Shown in pieces: positions 1 to 8,433 of a DNA stretch of 36,670 nucleotides. The notes below the pieces were generated by a model. It had not been told where the DNA came from. It was given only the letters and a program-made list of their open reading frames with translations, and did no database searches. Each line of letters begins with the position of its first letter. Position 1 is the first letter of the stretch. The stretch spans positions 1-36,670 of the forward strand of contig DFDU01000112.1 in assembly GCA_002369325.1 (NCBI GenBank), read 5' to 3'. The stretch is from Lachnospiraceae bacterium UBA3820. Lineage in GTDB: Bacteria; Bacillota; Clostridia; Lachnospirales; Lachnospiraceae. The position numbers and the translations under genes were made by a program.

Positions 1-310
1 AAAATGCTTTGATTCCAATACAATGTGTTTTGCATATAATGCGGGAAATACAAATATAAGCGGAACATATGCCGGAAATGAAGGTGACCATATATTGTTG
101 GGAGCTACTTCGGATAATCCTGACGCATATATTGCTTTTAAAATATATGACATAGAAAATAATGAATGGATTTATCTGACAGATGAATTAAATAGAGCTA
201 ATTGGGTTACATGGAAGCCTAAAAGAGGACATTATTGGGTTCATTTTGAAGCAAGAACAGCTGACGGAAGATTAAGTGATACAAAAACATATGGATTTAC
301 GGTTGAATAA
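1..310 (+). CDS. Surface protein, C-terminal fragment (Y_Y_Y-like repeat)
   Basis: The reading frame is open through the left edge (from base 2), so only the last ~102 codons are present. An internal ATG at 23 has no ribosome binding site and is not taken as a start. The visible part reads like one beta-sandwich repeat of the triple-tyrosine (Y_Y_Y) type found at the ends of clostridial secreted or wall proteins. It has aromatic positions in FKIYDIENNEWIYL, WVTWKP and GHYWVHFEARTADGR, and ends in YGFTVE. Such domains are non-catalytic modules of extracellular proteins. The catalytic or anchoring part lies outside the window, so the role cannot be stated. A strong hairpin terminator follows. 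The family call is from sequence resemblance only. Confidence 0.6.
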   Translation, partial: KCFDSNTMCFAYNAGNTNISGTYAGNEGDHILLGATSDNPDAYIAFKIYDIENNEWIYLTDELNRANWVTWKPKRGHYWVHFEARTADGRLSDTKTYGFTVE

Positions 311-336
311 TTAGCAGATAAAAAGATTCTATATAA

Positions 337-370
337 CAAAAGGTTGTCACATTTTTGTGACAACCTTTTG
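337..370. terminator. Bidirectional intrinsic terminator
   Basis: A perfect 14-bp stem (337-350 with 357-370) closes a 6-nt loop. The arms are CAAAAGGTTGTCAC and its complement, so an A/T tract lies on both sides. It sits between the end of the surface-protein gene and the stop of the opposing gene at 378, and can serve both. Confidence 0.85.
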
Positions 371-377
371 TTATTGT

Positions 378-1643
378 TTACTTCATTGAATTAAATAATG
401 CTGCAATCTCTTCAGGTGAAAGTACTTTGTTAGGATCATCCGAAACAGGTGCGGGTTCCGGAGCAGGTGCAGGTGTTGGAGTCGGAAACTCAAGCACGTT
501 TGATGGAGTCTCGGGCTCAGGTTCCGGTTCGGAACTACCTCCTGTCATACTTGCGATAAGAGCATCCATTTCAGCCTGTGAAAGCATACCACCATCATCG
601 GCAGGAGCTGAAGCAACAGGTTCAGGCTCGGGAGCGGGCTCAGGTTCTGAATTACCGCCACCTGTCATACTTGCAATAAGAGCATCCATCTCAGCCTGTG
701 AAAGCATACCACCATCATCGGCAGGAGCTGAAGCAACAGGTTCAGGTTCTGAAACAGGTTCAGGTTCGGCTGCAACATTAGGCTCGGTTTGTTCATTATT
801 GCGTTCGTGTTTTGTTTCAAATTCATCAAAGAAGTGCTGTGCTTCCTCACTTGATGCTCCTACATTTGCAGGAGTTTCTATTTGGGTTTCTGTCTGAATT
901 TCAGCTTTTTCCGTTTCTTCGGGTGCAAACGAAGTCATATTTGCAATAAGAGCATCCATCTCAGCTTGTGAAAGCATACCGCCGTCATCAGCCGGGGAAG
1001 GTTCAACAACCGGCTCGGGTGCTTTTGCAACCGGCTCAATAACAGGCTCAGATTTTGCAATAGGTTCGGGCATTGCCACAGGTTCAGACTCAGGTGCCTT
1101 TACAGCTTCGGCCGACGCTGAAACAGGTGCAGGTGCCGCTACAGGAATCTCTTTAACGATTACCTGAGGTTCCGGTGCAAGCTTTAATGTATCCGATAAA
1201 TCTGTTATTGCAGCCAGAAGCTTTGTTGAATCTGCATGGTGATATTTTATATTTACCTTTGTTGCATTATTAAGTAATTCCTTTGTGATAAGGTCGTTGC
1301 TTAAGGTTGTATTTACCTTACGAAGCTGTACATATAAAGCTTTACATATACGCTCAACCTCAAGCGTATTATCAGGTGTTTCGGTTTGAGACTGTGCTTC
1401 ATAAAAGTCGGCAACCAGTTTTGCAACAGCCTCATTTATATCTTTCTTTAATTTTTTGTCTTTACGCTGACGGAGACTTATGATTGATTGCAGTAAAACA
1501 TAAACCGATACTATAAGAGCCAGTGAAACCAAGACTATATAAACAGGCTTGTTTCTGAATTCAATTATACAATATATCCAACCCAAAAGGGCTGTAAAGC
1601 TTATCATTCCTATGGTTACAAGCCTCTTGTATAAACTGTTCAT
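378..1643 (-). CDS. Membrane-anchored scaffold with four FliM-N-like peptides
   Basis: 421 aa from the ATG at 1643, which has GGAGG five bases upstream; a TTG start at 1655 would overlap that site and is rejected. Two hydrophobic helices (about 8-28 and 34-57) are followed by the basic run RQRKDKKLKK, which predicts a cytoplasmic C-terminal tail. Residues 66-155 look helical. The rest is a Pro/Glu/Ala-rich linker carrying three near-identical copies of a block centred on LSQAEMDALI (about 218-237, 308-327, 348-367). A fourth variant, VLSPEEIAALFNSMK, forms the C-terminus. LSQAEIDALL is the CheY-P-binding N-terminal peptide of the flagellar switch protein FliM, and FliY/FliN start similarly. 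No SpoA/FliN or CheC domain is present. A docking scaffold for CheY-like receivers is inference. The gene has its own extended -10 promoter. Confidence 0.8.
   Translation of the reverse strand: MNSLYKRLVTIGMISFTALLGWIYCIIEFRNKPVYIVLVSLALIVSVYVLLQSIISLRQRKDKKLKKDINEAVAKLVADFYEAQSQTETPDNTLEVERICKALYVQLRKVNTTLSNDLITKELLNNATKVNIKYHHADSTKLLAAITDLSDTLKLAPEPQVIVKEIPVAAPAPVSASAEAVKAPESEPVAMPEPIAKSEPVIEPVAKAPEPVVEPSPADDGGMLSQAEMDALIANMTSFAPEETEKAEIQTETQIETPANVGASSEEAQHFFDEFETKHERNNEQTEPNVAAEPEPVSEPEPVASAPADDGGMLSQAEMDALIASMTGGGNSEPEPAPEPEPVASAPADDGGMLSQAEMDALIASMTGGSSEPEPEPETPSNVLEFPTPTPAPAPEPAPVSDDPNKVLSPEEIAALFNSMK
543..995 (-). repeat. Three copies of a FliM-N-like coding repeat
   Basis: Copies lie at 543-605, 663-725 and 933-995. 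The two gene-distal copies (543-605, 663-725) are almost identical over more than 80 bp including flanks, which suggests recent duplication. The third (933-995) has diverged at synonymous and flanking positions. The encoded core is ADDGGMLSQAEMDALI in all three. Confidence 0.9.
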
Positions 1644-1710
1644 ATTTTCCTCCAAACAAGAAAAATTCTTAAATAGAATATTCGTTTTTGATTTATTAAA
1701 AATCCTATGT

Positions 1711-1740
1711 ATTATAACATATTTCGATGTATTTAGTCAA
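1711..1740 (-). promoter_or_regulatory. Sigma-A-type promoter of the scaffold gene
   Basis: On the minus strand, TTGACT (1740-1735), an 18-bp spacer and TATAAT (1716-1711) preceded by TGT, an extended -10. It lies about 70 bp upstream of the ATG at 1643. Confidence 0.7.
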
Positions 1741-1784
1741 ATACTGACACCGATAAAAAAACAGTAGTAATTACCTTAAAGATA

Positions 1785-1813
1785 TTGCCTTATTTTTGTA
1801 AAAAAAGTATAAT
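1785..1813 (+). promoter_or_regulatory. Sigma-A-type promoter of the Card1-like gene
   Basis: TTGCCT (1785-1790), a 17-bp spacer and a perfect TATAAT (1808-1813), about 30 bp upstream of the ATG at 1844. It gives the CARF-nuclease gene a promoter of its own, divergent from the scaffold gene. Confidence 0.7.
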
Positions 1814-1843
1814 TATATATATTATTTATTTGGCAGGTATCTT

Positions 1844-3052
1844 ATGGAAACTATAAATAATTTTATGGAAGAATGTAATATATTGGTCAAGTTTTATTCC
1901 GAGGAGCCATTGGAAAATGTTATGGCTATGATGAAATATAAGCCTGAAAAGATTTTTTTCCTTGGACATAAGGATAACATGGTAACAAAGAAGATAAACG
2001 ATATTAAACATTTCAGGGATTTAAGATGTCCCAATGTCTTGCTTGATTTCATAGAGGTGCCGAAGGATGATTTAAACGGTGCCATTTCCATGCTGACGGA
2101 TATAATCAGGGATTATCCGGGGGTTAAGTTTGATCTTACGGGAGGAAGCGAGCTCATACTTATAGCCCTCGGTTGTATTGCTGCGCGTATGGATGTAAAG
2201 AAGATGCGAATCGATCCGTTTACCGGAAAGGAAATTGATATAAACGGAGGAGAAATAATTACTTCGGATTATAAATTTCACTTAAGCATTCCGGAAGAAA
2301 TAGTTCTTCATGGCGGAGTTTTAACAAGTCACACAGGAAGCTATGCGGATTGGAGATTTACCGATGACTTCAGAGCCGACATAAGAATCATGTGGGATAT
2401 ATGCAGCAAATACAGAGGAAAATGGAATAAGCACTGCGCTAAAATAGATGAGTTAAGAAAGGCTATGCCGGACCAGTTCGAGGGCTGGGAGGAGCTTTAT
2501 AAAAAGCCTTTGGGAGATGCCATAGAGCTTTTGCATGACCTGAATAAAAACAATCTCCTGAAGGAATACAGAGAAACCGGAAATAAAGTAATATTTAAAT
2601 TTAAGAATGATATGATAAAGAGGGTTATAGGAAAATCAGGTAATATCCTTGAACTTCATGTATATGAGGTAGCGACCAGAGAAAGTCATATGTTCACGGA
2701 TGCCATAATAGGTGCGCATATAGATTGGGCAGGAGAGCTTCATACGGATGACAGTCTTATCTACGATACGATGAATGAAATTGATGTAATTCTCATGAAG
2801 GATGTTTGCCCTATATTTATATCCTGTAAGAGTGGTAAGGTCGGTGGTAATGCACTTCACGAGCTTGAAACCGTATCCCGCAAATTCGGCGGAAAGTATG
2901 CAAGAAAGGCACTTGTACTTGCGAAGGGTTGTGATGATACCACAGGAACACGTTACTTCAAGCAGCGTGCCAAGGATATGCATACATGGATTATCGATGA
3001 TGTATTTCGTTTGAGCGATGAGCAGCTTTTAAATAAATTAAAGAGAATTTAA
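1844..3052 (+). CDS. CARF-nuclease of the Card1/Can2 (DUF1887) family
   Basis: 402 aa. The N-terminal ~145 residues look like a CARF domain: alternating hydrophobic strands, IFFLGHKDN at 37-45, and the signature D97-L-T-G-G-S that contacts cyclic oligoadenylate in this superfamily. A winged-helix-like linker follows (about 170-260). The C-terminus resembles the DUF1887 restriction-like nuclease: G-N-I-L-E270, D286, N311-E-I-D314-V, S327-C-K329 and E340 with F348-G-G-K. Family members Card1/Can2 are cOA-activated nucleases of type III CRISPR defence. The carboxylate often found two residues before the core Lys is Ser here, so catalysis is not assured. No cas gene or CRISPR array is in the window, so the source of any activating signal is unknown. 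Start chosen at ATG 1844; its ribosome binding site (GCAGG) is weak. Confidence 0.8.
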   Translation: METINNFMEECNILVKFYSEEPLENVMAMMKYKPEKIFFLGHKDNMVTKKINDIKHFRDLRCPNVLLDFIEVPKDDLNGAISMLTDIIRDYPGVKFDLTGGSELILIALGCIAARMDVKKMRIDPFTGKEIDINGGEIITSDYKFHLSIPEEIVLHGGVLTSHTGSYADWRFTDDFRADIRIMWDICSKYRGKWNKHCAKIDELRKAMPDQFEGWEELYKKPLGDAIELLHDLNKNNLLKEYRETGNKVIFKFKNDMIKRVIGKSGNILELHVYEVATRESHMFTDAIIGAHIDWAGELHTDDSLIYDTMNEIDVILMKDVCPIFISCKSGKVGGNALHELETVSRKFGGKYARKALVLAKGCDDTTGTRYFKQRAKDMHTWIIDDVFRLSDEQLLNKLKRI

Positions 3053-3072
3053 AAGTTTAAAAATTAAACTTT
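3052..3072 (+). terminator. Weak AT-rich hairpin after the Card1-like gene
   Basis: AAAGTTTAA and TTAAACTTT form a 9-bp stem with an AAA loop right after the stop codon. With almost no GC and no proper T tract it is a doubtful terminator. Confidence 0.3.
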
Positions 3073-3113
3073 ATAATACAAAAAATATAACTTCATAATT
3101 AAGGAGAATCTTC

Positions 3114-4160
3114 ATGAAAAAGAAAAATGTAATATTATTTATACTTGCGGCACTTTTTGTTGCTTTGTCATATATTAATTCAGGCACGGACATTATTCCG
3201 CAGGCAAAGGCGTTTCAATTTGCATTAAATGCAGTTTTTATAGTTGCGGGATTTTATCTTTTGATAAAGGGTGCGGATACATTTGTTGCTTCAGCATCAA
3301 AGATTGCACTTAAATTCAATGTACCGCAGATAGTTATCGGACTTACGATAGTTGCATTTGGTACATCACTTCCTGAGGCTGCGGTAAGTATAAAGGGTGC
3401 GGCATCGGGTAATGCAGGTATTTCCGTAGGTAATGTTATCGGAAGTAATATCATGAATATTCTTCTTATTCTTGGTGTGGCTTCTTGTATAGCTGCGCTG
3501 CAGATTAAGAAAAATACATTTAGAATCGAAATACCTTTTGTTATTTTTGTTACGGTTCTTTTGCTGGTGCTCGGAATGATAGGCGATGAACTGTCAAGAT
3601 TTGACGGCTGTATTCTTCTCTTACTTATGGCTGTTTTTATGGTTTATCTGATATATACAGCCAGGAAAGGAGAAGCCGATGATGAGGGTGAAACTACATT
3701 GAGCAAGAAGGATAAGCTTCCGATTCTCCTTTTGCTTGTTGTTATAGGTGCGGCATGTATAGTTATAAGTGCTGATGTTACGGTTGATGCTGCAAGCTAT
3801 ATCGCATCCGAACTTGGTATGTCCACAAGACTTATAGGTCTTACCATAGTGGCATTCGGAACATCTCTTCCGGAGCTTGTAACTTCTTGTGTTGCAGCAA
3901 AACAGGGAAAGACGGATATAGCTATAGGTAATATAGTAGGAAGTAACATTTTTAATATACTTTTTGTTGTCGGTACCTCGGCGGTTATACTTCCAATCGG
4001 ATTTGAGAGAGCGTTTATAAAGGATGCAATTGTAGCAATCGCGGCTGCGGTTATTCTTTTTGTATGTGTTTGCAATAAGGATAAGAAGCTTAAAAGAACC
4101 GGCGGTATATTTATGCTCTTATGCTATGCAGGATATTTTACGTATCTTTTGATGAGCTAA
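3114..4160 (+). CDS. Calcium/sodium antiporter, CaCA family (YrbG-like)
   Basis: 348 aa integral membrane protein with the two inverted alpha-repeats that define the cation/Ca2+ exchanger superfamily. Repeat 1 has GTSLPE at 83-88 and GNVIGSNIMNI at 106-116. Repeat 2 has GTSLPE at 249-254 and GNIVGSNIFNI at 272-282. The acidic Glu of each GTSLPE and the Asn of each GSN are the usual ion ligands, and all are intact. About ten hydrophobic helices flank a short charged central loop (about 183-202), the size normal for bacterial members. It should exchange Ca2+ for Na+ or H+ at the cytoplasmic membrane. AAGGAG precedes the ATG at 3114. The neighbours are not functionally related. Confidence 0.92.
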   Translation: MKKKNVILFILAALFVALSYINSGTDIIPQAKAFQFALNAVFIVAGFYLLIKGADTFVASASKIALKFNVPQIVIGLTIVAFGTSLPEAAVSIKGAASGNAGISVGNVIGSNIMNILLILGVASCIAALQIKKNTFRIEIPFVIFVTVLLLVLGMIGDELSRFDGCILLLLMAVFMVYLIYTARKGEADDEGETTLSKKDKLPILLLLVVIGAACIVISADVTVDAASYIASELGMSTRLIGLTIVAFGTSLPELVTSCVAAKQGKTDIAIGNIVGSNIFNILFVVGTSAVILPIGFERAFIKDAIVAIAAAVILFVCVCNKDKKLKRTGGIFMLLCYAGYFTYLLMS

Positions 4161-4222
4161 ATCTTTGTAAAATTAAAGAATAGTTATATTAGTTAGAATA
4201 CTCATGGGAAAGAGGTGAAGGA

Positions 4223-6511
4223 ATGGCAGAAGAAAATAAAGAGTTGATTCTTGAACAAGAAAAAAATGAAGATTTGAGGAATAGAGAAAAAATATTAAAA
4301 AAACAGATAAAGCGTGAAAAGAGAAAACAAAAAAGCTTTCGTAAGCTTAAGAAAAACCGTTCCTGGATGACTATTCTCTTTTTCATAATTGTTTCGATTG
4401 TTGCTTTTGCGTTGTTTATGATGTATGTGGAATCCTTTATGTTTTATGCCATAGAGACTAAAATCAGTGCGGAATATAAATCTGTAGAATATATGGCAAG
4501 GCTCTATGAGAAAACTAAAACGGACAGCCTTGAGGCTTATGAGATTCTTAATGAAGAGGGAAGAGATTATTTCATAACCGACAGCGAAGGAAATATTCTT
4601 TATCAAAAAGGCACAAACACCTGCAGTGATAAAGGTCATAAGGTATATCTGACATCGGTACCTACTCCTGACGGAGTTATATTTCATGTTGATAAGGAAA
4701 ATGACAGTCTGTATGTAGAAGGCGGAACACTTAAGTTTAATTTCAGGCAGTTTATAAAAAGCCTTACTTTCGGAGAAGGAAATACTATTGTTTTTAAAAG
4801 TGAGGACGGGGTATATGCGACCGTTATATCCGGTAGCAACAGCAATGATAATGTGGGATTGAAATTATCTGTAGACCATTCCGTAAATAATTCCGCAAGT
4901 GAGTATGATGATGAGGGTGTAATTGAATTATCCGATAATATGGACCCGGCTAAGGAAATGCAGGATGCCGTAAAAGCCACTACCAGAAAAAATCCTATTT
5001 GGATTGAAATGAAACTGAACGGCGGAAAGGAAATACTTTATGCAAAGGCTTATTTTGCGGTTGATATAAAGGATTTAATTCTGTTTGTTTCCTTTGCGAT
5101 TATGGTTGCGGTATTACTGCTTGTAATATTTATAATAGTAGTTGTAAATATTGTTTCGAGTTTTGTAAGACAAAGAAGAATTGCAAATTATTTCTTTACG
5201 GATCATGTTACCAAGGGTCATAATTGGATGTGGTTTAAAGTCAAGGGTGAGCAGCTCTTGCGTAAAAAATCAAATGCGAGAAACAAGTATGCGATTATCA
5301 ATGTCGGTTTTGTAAAATACAGAGCATTTTGTATGTGCCATTCCATAGAGGAAGGAGAGGCTATTCTTCGAAAAGTAAGCGATTGGATTACGGCAAGTAT
5401 TGATAAAAAAGAAATGCTTGCACATATCTCATCCTCGAATTTCGCTTTGATTTTAAAATATACGGATGCCGATGAGCTTGATGAACGTATCAGGAAGCTT
5501 ATCAGTGAGCTTGAGCAGATAGATACGGAGCATAAATTTGCATTCCAGGTTGGTATAAATAAGATTGGTGCCAGCAAAGATGAAAATGGAAACTACGTAA
5601 AGAGAAAGGGCTTTGTAATTGATTCCGAGTATAACAATGCCTGCACTGCCAGAGCTACAATGAGTGACAGCGAAGACTCGGGTGTTGCCTATTTTGATGA
5701 CAAACTTGTAAATGATCAAAAGTGGATAGATCAGGTGCAGGAGAAGCAGCAACAGGCTCTTGACAATGAAGAATTTATGGTTTACTACCAGCCGAAGTAC
5801 GACCCGAGAACCAATGAATTAAGAGGTGCAGAGGCACTCATAAGATGGCAGTCGCCTGATTTTGGTTTCGTACCTCCGGGAAAGATTATTCCTATATTTG
5901 AAAAGAACGGATTCGTAACCGAAATAGACCATTATATGATAACTCATGTGGCAAGAGATCAGAAGGCATGGCTGGATAAAGGATATAAATGTGTTCCTGT
6001 TTCTGTAAATGTTTCAAGAGCACATTTTATAGAGAGCGATCTTGCTGAGCAGATACGCGATATGGTTGATAAGGAAGGTGCACCTCATAATCTTATTGAG
6101 ATAGAGCTTACGGAAAGTGCATTTTTTGATGATAAAAACGCAATGATAGAAACCATAGAGAAATTAAAAAGCTATGGCTTCGCCGTATCCATGGATGACT
6201 TCGGTTCCGGTTATTCATCACTTAATTCACTTAAGGATATGCCGCTTGATGTACTTAAGCTTGATGCTGAATTTTTCAGAGGAGATAATAAAGGAGATCG
6301 TGGCGAGATAGTAGTTTCCGAGGCCATAAGACTTGCCAAGAGTCTTAATATGCGTACCGTTGCCGAGGGTGTCGAGGTTAAGGAACAGGTTGATTTCCTT
6401 GCAGGTCAGGGATGCGATATGATACAGGGTTATTATTTTGCAAAGCCTATGCCTAAAAATGATTATGAGGAACGTATGAAGGCCGGCAGGAAGACCGAAG
6501 ATATGGATTAG
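4223..6511 (+). CDS. Membrane c-di-GMP phosphodiesterase, degenerate GGDEF plus EAL
   Basis: 762 aa. A basic cytoplasmic N-terminus is followed by a TM helix at about 48-70, an extracytoplasmic sensor region (about 71-284) and a second TM helix (about 285-310). A GGDEF-type domain follows (about 320-490), then an EAL domain (about 505-750). The cyclase signature is S403-S-S-N-F in place of GGDEF, so diguanylate cyclase activity is very unlikely. The EAL domain keeps the known catalytic set: E537 of EAL, N596, E628 and E631, D658-D659 in DDFGSG, K679, E715/E717 and Q735. It should therefore hydrolyse c-di-GMP in response to an external cue, the dead GGDEF acting at most as a regulatory GTP-binding module. 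GAGGTG precedes the ATG. It stands alone between two unrelated genes. Confidence 0.93.
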   Translation: MAEENKELILEQEKNEDLRNREKILKKQIKREKRKQKSFRKLKKNRSWMTILFFIIVSIVAFALFMMYVESFMFYAIETKISAEYKSVEYMARLYEKTKTDSLEAYEILNEEGRDYFITDSEGNILYQKGTNTCSDKGHKVYLTSVPTPDGVIFHVDKENDSLYVEGGTLKFNFRQFIKSLTFGEGNTIVFKSEDGVYATVISGSNSNDNVGLKLSVDHSVNNSASEYDDEGVIELSDNMDPAKEMQDAVKATTRKNPIWIEMKLNGGKEILYAKAYFAVDIKDLILFVSFAIMVAVLLLVIFIIVVVNIVSSFVRQRRIANYFFTDHVTKGHNWMWFKVKGEQLLRKKSNARNKYAIINVGFVKYRAFCMCHSIEEGEAILRKVSDWITASIDKKEMLAHISSSNFALILKYTDADELDERIRKLISELEQIDTEHKFAFQVGINKIGASKDENGNYVKRKGFVIDSEYNNACTARATMSDSEDSGVAYFDDKLVNDQKWIDQVQEKQQQALDNEEFMVYYQPKYDPRTNELRGAEALIRWQSPDFGFVPPGKIIPIFEKNGFVTEIDHYMITHVARDQKAWLDKGYKCVPVSVNVSRAHFIESDLAEQIRDMVDKEGAPHNLIEIELTESAFFDDKNAMIETIEKLKSYGFAVSMDDFGSGYSSLNSLKDMPLDVLKLDAEFFRGDNKGDRGEIVVSEAIRLAKSLNMRTVAEGVEVKEQVDFLAGQGCDMIQGYYFAKPMPKNDYEERMKAGRKTEDMD

Positions 6512-6575
6512 TTCAGAGTAATTAAAAAATGTCTTTTGCATATATTTTATTAAAGCCTTAACAGAAAGTATATGT

Positions 6576-8333
6576 ATGGACATAATAAATGATGAGAATT
6601 TGGATATATGTACAGAGTATATATATTCCGAAGACTATCTTGATTTTATTTTCAGATATGATGATTATATGTTTGGAGTATATGAAAATTTCAATCCCGA
6701 ATGTATAAATAATATTAACAACCGGTTTCTTATAGCATATAAGAAATCGGTTGATTTTAATGAAAAAAGAATTTTTCGGTACGGATACAATTCCGTACCG
6801 AAATGCTTTGGGCTTATGGATACCACGGTTGCTTCGGTTGTCGGTGCGGATGTGGTAAGACGTATATCAGGTCTTGCACTTACCGGAAAGGACACGATAG
6901 TCGGTTTTGTCGATACCGGAATTAATTATACAAGTGAAACTTTTATAAAAAAGGATGGTACCACACGGATTAAAAGTATCTGGGATCAAAATAAGTCAGT
7001 TCTTGGAAGCGGTCCGAAGGCATATGGTTACGGTGCTGTTTTTTATGAAGAGGATATAAATGAAGCCTTAAAAAGTGATAAACCTTTTGAAATAGTTCCT
7101 ACCGTTGATGAGGAAGGACACGGAACATTTCTTGCTTCTGTTGCCTGCGGTAACGAATCCGGAGAAAAATTTACGGGAATAGCCCCGGAGTGCGACATAA
7201 TAATGGTTAAGCTCAAGGAGGCAAAGGATAATTTAAGAGAGTTTTATCTGATAAATGATGATGCAAAGTGTTACAGTGAGGCAGATATCATGCTTGGTAT
7301 AAGATTTTTGCTTATGGAGGCTTCAAGACTCGGAAAGCCAATAGTAATCTGCCTTGGACTTGGGTCAAGTTCCGGAGATCATAACGGAAATACAAATCTT
7401 GAGATGTATTTTGATATGACACAAAATCTAAGAGGTGTGTGTGTTGTAAGTGCTGCCGGAAATGAACTCGGTTATGGCGGTCATTATTCGGCAGAAAGAA
7501 AACTTAACAGCAACGCAGGAGCCGAAAGAGTGGAAATATATGTCGGACCCGATGACAAGGGATTTACGATGGAGATATGGGGCAATGCACCGGGGATTTT
7601 AAGTATATCCATTCTTTCTCCTACGGGTGAAAAATTCGGAAATATATCTTCGATAAAAAATGACAGTACAAGAATTAGCTTTCTTTATGAAGGAACGGAG
7701 GTCTATATTGAAAACATTGCAGTGGAAAGACAATCCGGTGACCAAATGATTTTCTTTAGATTTTCCAATCCGTCGGAGGGAATATGGACCATAGAAGTAT
7801 CTGAGAATGTGCTCGGAATATCAAGAGGCTTTGATGCCTGGCTTCCGATACATGATTTTCTTAATTCAAATGTGACTTTTATAAGAAGCGAGCCTGATGT
7901 GACCATATGCGCACCGGGGAATTCAAGAGGTGCCATAACTGCAGCAGGATATAATCATTATAATAATGCCATCTATATAAATTCGAGTCGCGGGTTTTCA
8001 AGAAAAGGTGAAATAAAGCCTGATATTACGGCCCCTGCCGTCGATGTATACGGTATATTTTCAACCGGAACGAACCTGCTTGGGAAAAACAGTCTTTATA
8101 CAAGAAAGGACGGAACAAGCATAGCAGCAGCAATAACTTCCGGGGTAGCGGCACTTTTGCTTGAATGGGGATTTAAAAGGGGAAACAATCCGGACCTTGA
8201 TACACCGACCATAAAGCAGATGCTTATAAGGGGTGCAGAAGAAAATATAGATATAATTTATCCGAGTGAAGCCTGGGGATGGGGAATTTTGGATATATTT
8301 GAAACTTTTGAAACCATGCGAGAAACTATTTGA
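6576..8333 (+). CDS. S8 subtilase, Csp-like
   Basis: 585 aa without signal peptide or TM helix, so probably cytoplasmic or exported by another route. The first ~95 residues fit a short prodomain. The subtilisin core has the catalytic Asp in FVDTG (D113), His in GHGT (H182), the oxyanion Asn in SAAGNE (N296) and Ser in DGTSIAAA (S515). About 310-410 is an inserted beta-rich segment typical of the clostridial Csp germination proteases, which carry a jelly-roll insert in the same place. In Clostridium Csp proteins activate the spore cortex lytic enzyme SleC. No sleC or other csp gene is nearby, and similar subtilases also occur in poor sporulators, so the role here is open. The ribosome binding site (AGAAAG) is weak. 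Confidence 0.88.
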   Translation: MDIINDENLDICTEYIYSEDYLDFIFRYDDYMFGVYENFNPECINNINNRFLIAYKKSVDFNEKRIFRYGYNSVPKCFGLMDTTVASVVGADVVRRISGLALTGKDTIVGFVDTGINYTSETFIKKDGTTRIKSIWDQNKSVLGSGPKAYGYGAVFYEEDINEALKSDKPFEIVPTVDEEGHGTFLASVACGNESGEKFTGIAPECDIIMVKLKEAKDNLREFYLINDDAKCYSEADIMLGIRFLLMEASRLGKPIVICLGLGSSSGDHNGNTNLEMYFDMTQNLRGVCVVSAAGNELGYGGHYSAERKLNSNAGAERVEIYVGPDDKGFTMEIWGNAPGILSISILSPTGEKFGNISSIKNDSTRISFLYEGTEVYIENIAVERQSGDQMIFFRFSNPSEGIWTIEVSENVLGISRGFDAWLPIHDFLNSNVTFIRSEPDVTICAPGNSRGAITAAGYNHYNNAIYINSSRGFSRKGEIKPDITAPAVDVYGIFSTGTNLLGKNSLYTRKDGTSIAAAITSGVAALLLEWGFKRGNNPDLDTPTIKQMLIRGAEENIDIIYPSEAWGWGILDIFETFETMRETI

Positions 8334-8357
8334 CATATCTGAAAAAACAAGTATACT
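8330..8357 (+). promoter_or_regulatory. Promoter of the EIIC/PfoR-like gene
   Basis: Consensus TTGACA (8330-8335) overlaps the stop codon of the subtilase gene. A 16-bp spacer and TATACT (8352-8357) follow, leaving a leader of about 70 nt before the ATG at 8434. Confidence 0.7.
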
Positions 8358-8433
8358 ATATGCTGTTGACTGAAAATAAAGTATATAAAGCTTTATAAAA
8401 AAAGACAAAAGCACAAAAAGGGAGACTAAACAA

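Noticed and set aside
427..897. Gly/Ser-rich plus-strand reading frame of 156 codons.
   Set aside because: It is the complement of the repeat-rich scaffold gene; it has no ribosome binding site and its composition mirrors the Pro/Glu repeats.
1844..3052. Part of a type III CRISPR locus.
   Set aside because: Neighbours are a scaffold protein and a cation antiporter; no Cas10, Csm/Cmr, Cas6 or array is in the window.
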